From positions 1-33,087 of the forward strand of contig LWCA01000310.1 in the NCBI GenBank assembly GCA_001642005.1: 33,087 bases of DNA, written 5' to 3'. Position numbers and translations under genes: made by a program. The stretch is from Intoshia linei. Taxonomy: Eukaryota > Orthonectida > Rhopaluridae. The notes under the pieces are model-generated. The model searched no databases. It was given only the letters and a program-made list of their open reading frames with translations, and was not told where the DNA came from. Shown here piece after piece: positions 1 through 9,538 of the stretch (position 1 is its first letter; each line of letters starts with the position of its first letter).

Positions 1-1136
1 ATTATAATATAAAATTTTTCATCATCATATTTACAAGACGTTGGATAAGATTTTCTAAATTTGATAGTAAATTCATCGTTACATTCTATCAACATATACG
101 CTCTTAAAATTGTCTATAAATATAAAATTGAAGAAATTCTACAAAAAATAAAAATTACATTTAATCTAAATTGATAAAATAACATTGTATTATTGGTTAT
201 TTGATGAATTGGTGTTAAGTATTCATTCAATCTGAAATAAAAAGATAAAACAAATGATTTTTCCAATCTGATGATAAAATTTATATTTTTGATTATTTTA
301 AATTTTTTGTCATTTTTGAATTTGATAATAATTTCATTACAAGTTGTATTTCTTATATGATACAACTTATTTATTTTCTAAACATTTTATTATATTTTCA
401 TTAAATTGTATCATATATGCGAAAAACAAGGGTCACGACTTATAAGTACTAAGGGTCACCAGTTTTACCATACAAAGAATATACGAAAGTAAAATTTGTC
501 AAAATCAAATATTCATAGTGCAGGAATTATACTAATCATTTCTTAATGAAGCTAAATATAATAAATATGGTGTATTTATAGGATTTTCACTAGATTCCAC
601 ACTATGAGGAAAAATATTTAGGTTCTTACTAGCACGTGCAATTTTAAAACTTTTTGATAAACTGCCGAACACTCTTAACCATTTATTTCATTATAGTCCG
701 TAAGTCATGACCTGTATTCTAATTGAGGATTCCAAATACTGTCTTATAGTAAATTTATTTATACTTCATTTGTTACATCAAGTATTCCAGTAAATAAGTT
801 TTTTTCATATATATTAAAATTTATCCATATTTTTCCACAAAAACTTGAGCATCCTAGATTGTCGTTTTTTGCTAAATATTGTATTACGATGCAAATTTTT
901 TATTATTATACATAATTTTCAACTTAACTGTTATGGACTTAATTTCTAATTCTATCTTTAAGTTTAAGTTAATTACCTAAGTTTAAATTGAGTCACCATT
1001 AAATTACAAAATATTTGAACAATAAAAATAAACAAATACCACCTTATATATACAATTTATTAAGAAAAGCGTCATCTACCATAAATAAACTTAAACGGAG
1101 TTTCAGTTTGTTAAAAAAAATTGTTAACAAAAACAT

Positions 1137-1262
1137 AAGCAATTCTTACAAAATTTGATATTCATATTAATATATTTCAAACGTACCATGCAAAGTAAAT
1201 ATATAAATTTAATTTCAAAGATTCTTATTTACAAATCTAATACCATTTGTTATATTTGATTA
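1137..1262. repeat. Direct repeat D, copy 1 (partner at 1913-2062)
   Basis: The stretch reading TTGATATTCATATTAATATA, then CATGCAAAGTAAATATA, then TTTCAAAGATTCTTATTTAC recurs about 780 bp downstream in the same orientation with scattered substitutions and a small insertion. Both copies lie next to copies of inverted repeat A. This suggests part of a larger mobile element or a segmental duplication that has since diverged. No coding content. Confidence 0.6.
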
Positions 1263-1468
1263 GACGTACAATCCACATTTTTTTGAAATTGTAAAATCAG
1301 TATTTATATTTTCAATTTTAATCCAAATATTTATCAAATATTGGTTGATAATATATTAAAAATTATTTTTCACCTAGAATGCGTAGATTTCTAGGGTTGA
1401 AATTTTGTGTTTATATCAACTGGAATAAGCTCTATCAAAATAATTTGTTTTTTTAATTTTCGGACTAT
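1258..1468 (-). repeat. Repeat A, inverted copy
   Basis: Read on the minus strand this matches 2196-2405. It shares the blocks AGCTTATTCCAGTTRATAT, CAAAATTTCAACC, AATAATTTTTAATRTATTAT and a stretch related to GAATGTCTACACAT at its outer end. Identity is imperfect, so it is old. A third copy near 11415 is split by an insertion. With the plus-oriented copy it forms an inverted pair with arms of about 210 bp around 725 bp of spacer. Confidence 0.7.
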
Positions 1469-1912
1469 TTAATTTCAAAAAATTATACTTTTAAAGCCAA
1501 AACCACAAATTACTCTTCGTTTTTATTTTTTAATGATTACAGCCCTATAATTTCAAAAAATTTACAAGTAGTATAGTTGTATCTTAACACACACAGAAAA
1601 TTTCAATCCGAATAAGTGACGACTTCATCATCAAAAAAGCATTTTAGTATTCATATATTTTTTTTCCGAATTATTTTATTATAACAATAACTGTGAAATA
1701 ATTAAAAAAAATGATTATTATGTATGGTAGAATAAAAATGTGTCCTCGGCAGAGCTAGGTACTGTTTTTACGTAGTACATAACATAAGCCTAGTTAAAGT
1801 ATAATCTTTATTATGGATAATACTTACTACATAATTCAAGAGCTGTATTATTGTCTTGGCTGTATATGTAGCCACAAATACACTGAAAGTTTAATAAGAT
1901 TGTTAAAACAAG

Positions 1913-2062
1913 AAATTCTTTATAAATGCAATTGATATTCATAATAATATATTTGAAACGCAGTATGCAAAGTAAATATAGTATATATAAACATGATATC
2001 GTAAATATGAACTTATTTTCAAAGATTGTTATTTACAAAACTAATAAAATTATTACATTCTA
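1913..2062. repeat. Direct repeat D, copy 2
   Basis: Second copy of the repeat at 1137-1262, with the same order of blocks (GATATTCATAATAATATATT, ATGCAAAGTAAATATA, TTTCAAAGATTGTTATTTAC) and a roughly 20-bp length difference in the middle. It precedes the plus-oriented copy of repeat A. Confidence 0.6.
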
Positions 2063-2195
2063 GTATTCCTATATTTTTTAACATATAGTCTATTTATTAT
2101 ATACTGTAGTACAATGCATATTATATAGAAATTTTATTTAAAACTTTATTATTATTAACATATTTACATTATTATTGTAAACATGTGCAATGCAC

Positions 2196-2460
2196 ATGGT
2201 CCGAAAATTATAAAAAAAGTTTAATCTGATCAAGCTTATTCCAGTTAATATAATTACAAAATTTCAACCTCAGAAATTTACGCATTCCCAATGAAAAATA
2301 ATTTTTAATGTATTATCAACCAAGATTTTTTAAAAATTTTCAATTAAAATAAAAATATTGATCTTATAATTTCAAAATAAATGTGCATTGAATGTCTACA
2401 CATTACCAATAAAAAAATATAAATAAAAATATAATTCATTCCTTCGTAATTTTTCTGGAA
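2196..2460 (+). repeat. Repeat A, plus-oriented copy
   Basis: This copy carries the blocks AGCTTATTCCAGTTAATATA, AATTTCAACCTCAGAAATTT, AAAAATAATTTTTAATGTAT, GAATGTCTACACATTACCAA and ATTCATTCCTTCG. The same blocks occur in order at 11415-11494 plus 12371-12520, and inverted at 1258-1468. Three copies in 33 kb mark it as a dispersed repeat. I cannot assign it to a superfamily. Confidence 0.7.
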
Positions 2461-2637
2461 TTTATGCTAATTAAAACAATTTTTGGGATTGGACTGTTTT
2501 TAGTGTATTTGGCCCTCCAAAAAATATGTCCACCCTAGTAGTCATAAATACGTATTTTTGATAATTAAAGTTCTAAATACATTTAAATGACAAATTTGTT
2601 TTATAACTTTTGAAAATAAATCATAATTTTAGAACTA

Positions 2638-3046
2638 CAGTATAACCCCGCTTTGGGGTACCATTTTTTGAAAAGTGCCCCAAAAACAGGGGTTTTAGTA
2701 AGTTATCTAATTTCTCATTAAATATTCAAACTATTGCAATACATTAATAGTTACTTTCTAATCTGGAATAGTAATTAATAGTTTATCAGATACTAAAATA
2801 TATGCATGAATAAAAATTAATGTTATGATAAACATATGAAAATGTTTAAATAGTTATAATGTAAATGCATCACTATAGGAATTATATTTATTATTTACAA
2901 CATTTTTGCTTCAAAAGCGGGGTTAATTTCACATATATTACTATGCCATCGATATAAATACTATAAAATTAACATAATTCTAAAACAGTGCCCTAAAACA
3001 CGAGTATGCCCCACACCGAGGTTTGTCCAACAGCGGGGTCGGACTG
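2638..3046. mobile_element. Non-autonomous pogo/Tigger-like MITE (409 bp)
   Basis: The left end reads CAGTATAACCCCGCT and the right end, reverse-complemented, CAGTCCGACCCCGCT, giving terminal inverted repeats of CAGTNNRACCCCGCT. It is flanked by TA on both sides (2636-2637 and 3047-3048), as expected for the Tc1/mariner superfamily. CAGT ends with a CCCCGCT block are typical of pogo/Tigger-type MITEs. There is no ORF inside. Subterminal stretches repeat the GCCCCA/TGGGG theme, for example GTGCCCCAAAAACAGGGG near 2676. Confidence 0.8.
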
Positions 3047-3166
3047 TATTAGAAATTTCGTTTGTAGGTAACATAAAATACGTATTTTCTACGTATAAAA
3101 TATGGCTACACTACCTAAGGCTGCACTTTTAATAATGATTATGTAAATATAAAATTAAAAATAGAT

Positions 3167-3172
3167 TTTATT
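3167..3172 (-). terminator. Poly(A) signal of RPS9
   Basis: AATAAA on the minus strand lies only 4 nt beyond the RPS9 TAA stop codon (3177-3179). If used, the 3' UTR would be only about 20-30 nt. Confidence 0.65.
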
Positions 3173-3176
3173 TATA

Positions 3177-5476
3177 TTAACTAGACAATTCTTCAGATTC
3201 GTTAATTTCATTACTACTTTTTTTGTTCAAAGTTCTTTTTCGATGTCGACCTAAAAATAAAATGATGATTAATTTCCTATACTAATGAAAATCTTGATAA
3301 AATTTTTTGTGGACATACAATTTAATTTCAAATAGGTTTTATAAAATTTAAGTTATTATCCCAAAAATCAAGATCTAAAGACTCATAATTATGACGCAAT
3401 CAAGACACAACCACTAAAATAACATTTCCAAATATGATATGGGCAGATACACAATAAGTGACTTATTTTAATTATCTTCTAGAGTAATTACATAGCCTTT
3501 ATCATTTATTTATCCCAGAAATAACAAAATGACAAATATAACTATAGATTAAAAAACGTTTTTATTGACTATAGAATATATTCAATTGTAAATAATGCAG
3601 CTGAATACAAAAAAAAATTTATTTTTTTATACAACTCATTAAAATATACAAACAATTTTAAATTTTCTCCACAAACAAAGCAAAAATATAAGTTTTTGGT
3701 AAAAAAATTAAGAAAACTACAAAAATAAACTTAAATTTAGCCATTTTTTTGTTAAATACTTAATTGATAATTGATATTAATTAAAAAACATAAATTTCTA
3801 ATAAATTCAGTATAGTAAAATTGATGCTGCACTAAATTTAAAATATAATTCCTTGTCAATGTTCATTGATTGTTTTATTATAACATTTTGATTATTACTT
3901 ACACTGTGTCTTCGAAAAACTATTTTAAATGGATAGAGTGGAGCGTTGATGAATTTTTTGGCTGTAAAAAGATATTTTCATAGAAAGTTTGGAATTCACT
4001 GATACAACTAAACAGTGAAAGTAACAAAATATATTATTTATCGACTTCTGACATAATAAGTTTAATTAAAAAAATGTAGTTATTCATTGAATTAATTTTT
4101 AAATATATATGCGACGTAGTCGAAAAAATATATTGCTAAAAAGGGGGGCGGTAGATAAAATTAGTTTGGGAACCCCTGGTCTAACCTGTCAATAATGAAC
4201 TCTAAATTCCAGATTCATTATTAATGTTAAATTTTTCAATTTTTATTTGTCTCAATAATGAAGTTCATGTCATAAATGTTTTTGTTTTTCTGTTGAAAAG
4301 TTACATATTTTACAAATTAGTTTTATTAATTACAACATAAAAGTCATTTTATTACGTTTTTATCAAAATACCTTCCTAGTATATCGCATTAGAGGTTCGC
4401 GATAAATTTTGTAATTTATTAGCGTTCCGACGTGAAAAAAGTGTGGTAACCCTACCATAATTTACATAAGTAATTTACACTACCATAACGTATAACGTTA
4501 TACTTTTGACTAAAACTCGTTCATTATAAACAGGTTAGACCAGTGATTCCCAACCTGTGGGTATTTACCCACGAGTGGGTTATCGCAAAATTTTTTTATT
4601 TTTTTTGTATCGCATACACAGTAACGTATGTAATATAATTTTTTCCATTGAGTCTTTCAGAGTCAAAAACAAAATTTTCTCTTTTGTAAAATTAGTTTTT
4701 TTAAAAATTTTAATTAAATTTACTTTTAAAAAAATGATATGGCTTATTCTAAAAACCTGACCAGCCAAAATAAAGTTAAACAATATAGTGGGTAATATCA
4801 AAATAAGTTCTATAATATTGATAATTTAGTACAAAAAGTTGGGAAACACTGGGTTAGACTGTACATCAATATTGTGAATAAATAAAATCTACCTGGTCTT
4901 CCACCATTCAATGGCGAATTCTTGGAAATGCGTAAATGTTTTTCAGCGTCAACTGTGACTGTAAAGGAAGGTACAGTAACCATTCGGTCACGAACACTAA
5001 AAAAATTAAATAACAATCTAAAAAAAGCATACACAAAGTGTCTTTGTCGAATCAACACACGTGATTCGTGGATCGATTTCGTAAGGCTGTTGCAATTTGC
5101 GATGGTTTGTAATCGACGATCCAAAAAGTTTTCAATTCGTAAAGATAAAATATCATCTAGTGACATTAATTGATCAGTTTTATTTAAAATTCCTAATCTA
5201 GCCAATCTTCTAATTAGAGCATTTCCTATAATATATTTAAAATCAAACTAAACAATACAAAATACCTTCAAATAATCTTTTTGGGTCTTTGTTATCCAAT
5301 TTTAATAATTCTCGAGAAGCTTTTCGTATTTTTGCAAGTTTAAACTTTTCACGCCAGACTTCTCGTTTACATTTCAATCCATACTTTCCCATTAGTTCCA
5401 ATTCTTGGTCCAAACGTTCTTTTTCAAAAGGACGCCTAGGTGTAGCACACGTCTTTTTACATTTAGTTCTAACCAT
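3177..5476 (-). CDS. RPS9: 40S ribosomal protein S9 (uS4), 4 exons
   Basis: Component of the small ribosomal subunit that binds 18S rRNA. Exons in transcript order are 5476-5266, 5225-5033, 4996-4893 and 3250-3177. Joined, they give 193 residues against 194 in human RPS9. Visible signatures are [15 protein letters not shown] (residues 12-26), [17 protein letters not shown] (37-53), the S4 RNA-binding domain from about residue 102 ([10 protein letters not shown]) with LIRQRH (128-133) and VPSF, and GGRPGR (166-171), followed by a short basic then acidic tail. Introns 1 and 2 are only 40 and 36 bp. Intron 3 is 1642 bp and holds a hAT MITE plus other repeat ends. The donor of exon 2 is fixed by homology (RQRHFVVRDRM); reading on gives a false longer ORF. 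The start is the ATG before VRTKCKK, the only one fitting the family N-terminus. The protein is unusually divergent for so conserved a family ([10 protein letters not shown] where most animals have GLAKSIHHAR). Confidence 0.95.
4141..4178. mobile_element. Right end of a hAT-like element (partial)
   Basis: The sequence ends TTTGGGAACCCCTG followed by GTCTAACC. This resembles the terminal repeat and 8-bp target of hAT MITEs (reverse complement CAGGGGTTCCCAAA). No matching left end or target duplication was found upstream, so the element is incomplete or rearranged. It sits in RPS9 intron 3. Confidence 0.4.
4176..4200. repeat. Inverted repeat arm, partner at 4519-4543
   Basis: These 25 bases recur as the reverse complement at 4519-4543 with two mismatches (core GGTCTAACCTGT, then ATAATGAAC). 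The two arms bracket about 320 bp in RPS9 intron 3, and each arm has a hAT end inserted at the same position of the arm. Confidence 0.6.
4541..4851. mobile_element. hAT-type MITE with 8-bp target duplication (311 bp)
   Basis: The left end is CAGTGATTCCCAAC and the right end, reverse-complemented, CAGTGTTTCCCAAC (13 of 14 identical). The flanks are perfect 8-bp direct repeats GGTTAGAC (4533-4540 and 4852-4859), fitting the nnnTAnnn target rule of Buster-type hAT elements. The subterminal palindrome GTGGGTATTTACCCAC follows the left end. It has no coding capacity; the open frames inside it are chance. Located in intron 3 of RPS9. Confidence 0.9.
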
Positions 5477-5682
5477 AATTGTAATTCACGTGAAACTGTT
5501 TGAACGATAATTTAGTGTTATTCAAAACAAATTTAATTTTATTCCAATTTTTCAATATACAATAAAGGTTAGATCATATTAATTATTATAAAATTTATTC
5601 TGTAAAAAAAATTATGAATTTGAAATTTCAACGGATTATATATAAATATAAAATTTATTATAATCATTTTGAGGGTAAATGT

Positions 5683-5688
5683 TTTATT
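5683..5688 (-). terminator. Poly(A) signal of phosphorylase kinase gamma
   Basis: AATAAA on the minus strand, 30 nt beyond the TGA stop at 5719-5721. It lies within the 242-bp gap before the RPS9 start codon of the next gene on the same strand. Confidence 0.6.
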
Positions 5689-5718
5689 GGAATAAATAAT
5701 TAAAAAATTAAAAACAAG

Positions 5719-8123
5719 TCAATTTTGGATATATGGAATAATTTCATCCTTAACTTTGTCTAAAGAATTTTTAAAGAATTCAGATTTAGCTTCAATATTT
5801 TCTCGTTTTATCCAATGGCTATAAATCTTGAGAGCACCTTTATCAACCATGTTTCTATATTTTCGCACAGAATAAATTGAAGCATTGTCTTTGGGAACAT
5901 TATATACATTGTGGCTTTTTTTGGTAATATTACAAAGTCGGTGGCAGAAAATAACAGCAATAAAAGTTGACTATTGAAAGATTAAATCATTTTAAAATAA
6001 AAATCTCAATTGACAAAAACCTTTAGTTTTATCCGTTTAGTTTGTTTGTCCGTATTTTGTTGGTAAATCTAATGAGAAAGTTAGACAAATTTAAAATTAA
6101 TTATAACCCCTTCATATAGATAAAATTGGTGCTTCATAACATTTTCAGCTAAAATATATTTCATTGTACAGCCAAATCAATGAAAATTTAGATACATGTA
6201 TATCTAAATTTACCTGTAATTCGGGTGTGTTGGTTGGTATTAAAAATTTCTTCTAGCTATGAGTAGTATTAGAATCAATGTAAAGCTAACAAAAAGCATA
6301 TACCACTTGTTTTAAAACGTCGGATGTACGTTCATAACAATAATCTGTTTTGTTGTATTTTGCTTCACAAATACTACGATACATGGCTAATTCGGAATGT
6401 TTATAAAAGGGTAAACGTCCTGTTATCCTAATAAATGAAATTTATTTTGATGATAGTTGCATATTACATAAAATACAATACTACACCAGTGGACCATCTA
6501 AAAAAATTTGAAAAATAGTTTTAATTTTTTGAAATACATGTCAACTGATCTTCCGTATCCTTTTGTGTAGTTATTCATGGGTAATCGTACGATTTCTATA
6601 ATAAATTAAAGTTGGCTATTAAAATAATAACCAGGTGCAAAATATGGAGGACTTCCACATACTTCTAAATATACATATTAAGTATTGAAAAATATATCTT
6701 AAAAGTAGTGTAAATAAATTAAAATTTAAAAATTGATTAAAAGGTCAACGCTTTAACCATATATAATATACTAATAGAAAAATTAAAATAATTATTTTTA
6801 ATGGCGCCATTTCTAATATTTTTGATACAGGTAATATTTAATCAATTTCTGTAACTACTATCACAATTATTGAAATTTTTCCCCAATTTTATTTGGCGCC
6901 ATTTCTAATATTTTTCATACAGGTAATATTTAATCAATTTCCGTAATTACAATCACAATTTTTATTTTTTTTCCAATTTTATTGGCGCCATTTCTAATAT
7001 TTTTCGTACAGGTAATATTTAATCAATTTCCGTAATTACAATCATAATTTTTTTTCCAATTTTATTTAGCGCCATTTTTAATATTTTTGATACAGGTAAT
7101 ATTTAATCAATTTCCGTAACTACTATCACAATTATTGAAATTATTTCCCAATTTTATTTGGCGCTATTTCTAATATTTTTGATACAGGTAATATTTAATA
7201 AAATTAGTAACCACAATCACAATTATTTATATTTTTTTTCTATTTTAACTGATATCATTTCTAATGTTCTGTGTGATTTACTCAAATTGGTTTCTAATCA
7301 ATTTAGACTAAATTTTAAAACGTAAAAATAAACCTGTCAAATTGTTGTCACTACATTCAGCTGCGAATCCTAAATCGCTAATTTTAAGAGTAAACGCAGA
7401 ATTTATGAGTACATTTTCAGGCTAAAAATATAAAAACCATCAAACCATAAAACCTTTATATCTCGATGAACTATACTCACAGAATGCAAATAATTGACTC
7501 CATTAAATATTTGGTATGAAAATTTTCTAAATTGAATAAATTTAAAAAGCTAAGCTACTTATTAATATTGGAGTTACCTGGCTTGTTTTTCTGTAAAATT
7601 TGGAGTTTCACGCATGTAATCAAAAAGTTCACCTAATGAGCATCTACAATTTATGTATACTAACAAGTAACAACAATAAATACAATTCCATAACTAGATA
7701 TTGCGTTGTTGGTGTGCTGTAATAGTCAAATACCCTGACTAAAATAATGATGAATGAGATTGCGATGTTAAAACAAATAAATGATAAACGCACTATAAAT
7801 AATGAAATTTTTATCATTACGCAAATTTTTATGTTTAAAATTGGACAATATTTTTGCTTCAAAGGAACAACATTTAATCATGCGTTCCCTCTCTTCTCCA
7901 GAATTGCATTCATTCAAATCAATGATTTTACAGGCATACCGATTTTTTGTTTCTTTTGATACAGCCTCCTTGACCTTGCACGTCATACCACTAGCATAAA
8001 GAAAACCATGTAAAAATGATGGTACAGTTAAAAAGGATATAATTATATAAAAACCAACCTGCCTAATCGAACATTGATAACGTACCGATCAAAAATGTTT
8101 AATTTTCGCTGAATTTCAATCAT
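5719..8123 (-). CDS. PHKG: Phosphorylase b kinase gamma catalytic subunit, 14 exons
   Basis: Ser/Thr kinase that activates glycogen phosphorylase in the phosphorylase kinase holoenzyme. Exons are 8123-8059, 7990-7821, 7738-7684, 7643-7578, 7526-7454, 7421-7334, 6664-6632, 6595-6538, 6497-6468, 6427-6304, 6256-6214, 6148-6108, 6068-6021 and 5970-5719, giving 381 residues (human PHKG1 is about 387). Kinase landmarks: LGSGMTCKV (20-28), ATP lysine in YACKII (K43), C-helix E66, IVHRDIKPEN (D141), DLG (D159), CGSPPYFAPE (175-184), VDIWSTGVVLY. The family hallmark MNxxxxGYG before VDxWSTG is present (MNNYTKGYGRSVDIWSTG). The activation loop reads LTEVCGS, keeping the Glu that replaces the regulatory phospho-residue in PhK gamma. 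The C-terminal exon (KYRNMVDKGALKIYSHWIKR) matches the calmodulin-binding tail (RRLIDAYAFRIYGHWVKK in mammals). Most introns are 32-82 bp; intron 6 (669 bp) holds a minisatellite. An in-frame upstream stop supports the start ATG. Confidence 0.92.
6803..7270. repeat. Minisatellite, unit 84-92 bp, about 5 copies
   Basis: Units start with GGCGCCATTTCTAATATTTT at about 6803, 6895, 6984, 7068 (AGCGCC variant) and 7160 (GGCGCT variant), with a decayed sixth start near 7249. Each unit also carries ACAGGTAATATTTAATCAAT and an AT-rich CACAATTATTGAAATTTT segment. Spacings are 92, 89, 84 and 92 bp. The array fills most of intron 6 (6665-7333) of the phosphorylase kinase gamma gene, between the exon encoding DLG and the exon encoding CGSPPYFAP. 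Confidence 0.92.
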
Positions 8124-8415
8124 ACTAATGTATTAACAAAAATTATGCACAAATTGATTCAATCAACACTACAATAATGAAATTATAATGAATTTATCAG
8201 CCAAATTGAACGTTAAATTACGTTAGTCTGTCAATAAATTCGATCTGAATTTGGAATAAACTCAAATACAATTCAAATTAAAATCAATTGTAAATAGTGT
8301 GAAACATTAATGTAATTTATGCTTTCAATGATATAAAATACCTATTATAATTTTAAAATTTCTACGAGACATAAAAGTAAAAAAATAAAAAAGTTCATTT
8401 CACTATTGCCATAAG
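8124..8415. promoter_or_regulatory. Shared divergent promoter region PHKG / TACO1
   Basis: The 292 bp between the PHKG start codon (minus) and the TACO1 start codon (plus) must hold both 5' UTRs and both promoters unless there are distant non-coding exons. It is AT-rich with no clear TATA box or initiator that stands out from background. The role is inferred from gene arrangement only. Confidence 0.5.
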
Positions 8416-9487
8416 ATGTTGAGACTGGGTTACAGATTTAGAATTTTCAGAAGTTTTCAAACATGCGCACATTTGAACGCTGGTCATAACAAATGGTCTA
8501 ATATTAAACACACTAAAGCATCCAAGGACGCTGCACGCTCAATAGTTATATCCAAGTTTTGTATGCGATTAAAAAAATGTTTAATTAGTAAGTCAGTAAC
8601 CAATTCTTATTTAACCTTATATTTATATTATTAGAGGGCGATAACCCTGAAACTAACCTTGATTTGGCTAAACTATTGATAGATGGTAAAAAATTACAAG
8701 TACCAGCAAATACAATTAAAAATCTGTTTCTTTTACGTGTAAGTAAAATATATTTGTTTCACAATGTTGAATAATTCAAAATTTGTAGCAAAAACGACTA
8801 GATAGTTCACAAGTTGAATATATTGATGTTATGGGACCCGAAAATACGTTTCTGATTGTGGAATCCTTTACCAATAACAAACGAAGAACCATTATGCATA
8901 TTCGAAAAATCATAAAAAGTGCAGGGTATATTTTATTTATGAATTATGCACAATTTTTGACATCTTTATACTTTTTTAAATTGATTTGGTTTTCTTACGC
9001 TAAAATTGTGCATTTTAATACCACCCCTAGAATCATTTAGAGGACGCATAGCTGATGAAGGCGGTTTAGCTTTTCATTTTGAACTGAAGGGAACTGTTTC
9101 AGTGGACAAAATTGATTGTGATTTAAATCTTGAACAACTTACAGATGTTGCAATCGGTATCAACCATTTTAAAGTATACTTAATTACTTTTTATTCAGAA
9201 GTAAATGCAGAAAATGTAGAAGAAAATGAATATACCTATGAGGTAAATACTAATTTCATTCAATTACATTTATATAGTTTATTTGCCAACCCAATGACGT
9301 TAATTCTGTCAAAGAAAAATTAGAAAAAACTTTAACATTGACTGATTTGTCATTCAAATCTATACATACCGCCAAAAATAAAATTACCTTACAACCAGAT
9401 AAATTAGATGTGTTTAATTTTGTAATTGAAAGTTTAATGGAGAATGAAGACATTGTTAATGTTGTACATAACGTTAAAGGTTTATAG
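8416..9487 (+). CDS. TACO1: Mitochondrial translational activator TACO1 (YebC family), 6 exons
   Basis: YebC/TACO1 protein that acts in mitochondria to support synthesis of cytochrome c oxidase subunit I. Exons are 8416-8587, 8635-8738, 8789-8925, 9041-9156, 9199-9242 and 9278-9487, giving 260 residues. The first 30 residues are rich in Arg and hydrophobic residues without acids (MLRLGYRFRIFRSF), like a mitochondrial presequence. The family hallmark AGHNKWSNIKHTKASKD (bacterial AGHSKWxNIKHRKAAQD) begins at residue 32. Further conserved blocks are VPANTIKNL, GPENTFLIVESFTNNKRRT, GGRIADEGGLAFHFE, and the C-terminal AENVEENEYTYE followed by DVNSVKEKLEK. Introns are 47, 50, 115, 42 and 35 bp. It is divergent from PHKG and convergent with the HR96-like gene. 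The exon 5/6 junction is set by frame (YEFICQPNDVNSVKEKL). Confidence 0.95.
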
Positions 9488-9490
9488 TAT

Positions 9491-9496
9491 AATAAA
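9491..9496 (+). terminator. Poly(A) signal of TACO1
   Basis: AATAAA begins 3 nt after the TAG stop codon (9485-9487). Cleavage 15-25 nt further on would fall within the 51-bp space before the stop codon of the opposing HR96-like gene. Confidence 0.6.
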
Positions 9497-9510
9497 ATTA
9501 TAAAAACATT

Positions 9511-9516
9511 TTTAAT
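9511..9516 (-). terminator. Possible variant poly(A) signal of HR96-like gene
   Basis: ATTAAA on the minus strand, 22 nt after the HR96-like stop codon (9539-9541). It is the nearest recognised variant hexamer and overlaps the presumed 3' end of TACO1 on the other strand. Confidence 0.4.
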
Positions 9517-9538
9517 GTATACAGCTTAAAAATATGAA

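Larger units (their letters stand above)
1..2637. other. Gene-free repeat-rich stretch
   Basis: No coding exon, RNA gene or long ORF is recognisable here. The only structure is repeated sequence: a direct repeat (1137-1262 and 1913-2062), an inverted pair (about 1258-1468 and 2196-2405), a partial copy of a dispersed family (about 1480-1690), and an isolated copy of a transposon-end motif, TATGTCCACCCTAG, near 2526. The first 1100 bases show only AT-rich sequence. I see no promoter or terminator signal that I can defend. Confidence 0.6.

Noticed and set aside
4557-4801. Overlapping open frames of 67 and 73 codons on both strands
   Set aside because: They lie inside a hAT MITE with clear ends and target duplications, and their products are Ile/Lys/Phe-rich with no family match.
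6081-6107. Apparent end of the PHKG coding region at a TAA at 6081 (reading VIINFKFV then stop)
   Set aside because: A GT-AG intron of 39 bp (6069-6107) removes it, and the two following exons encode the known calmodulin-binding tail of PhK gamma in frame, bringing the length to that of the family.
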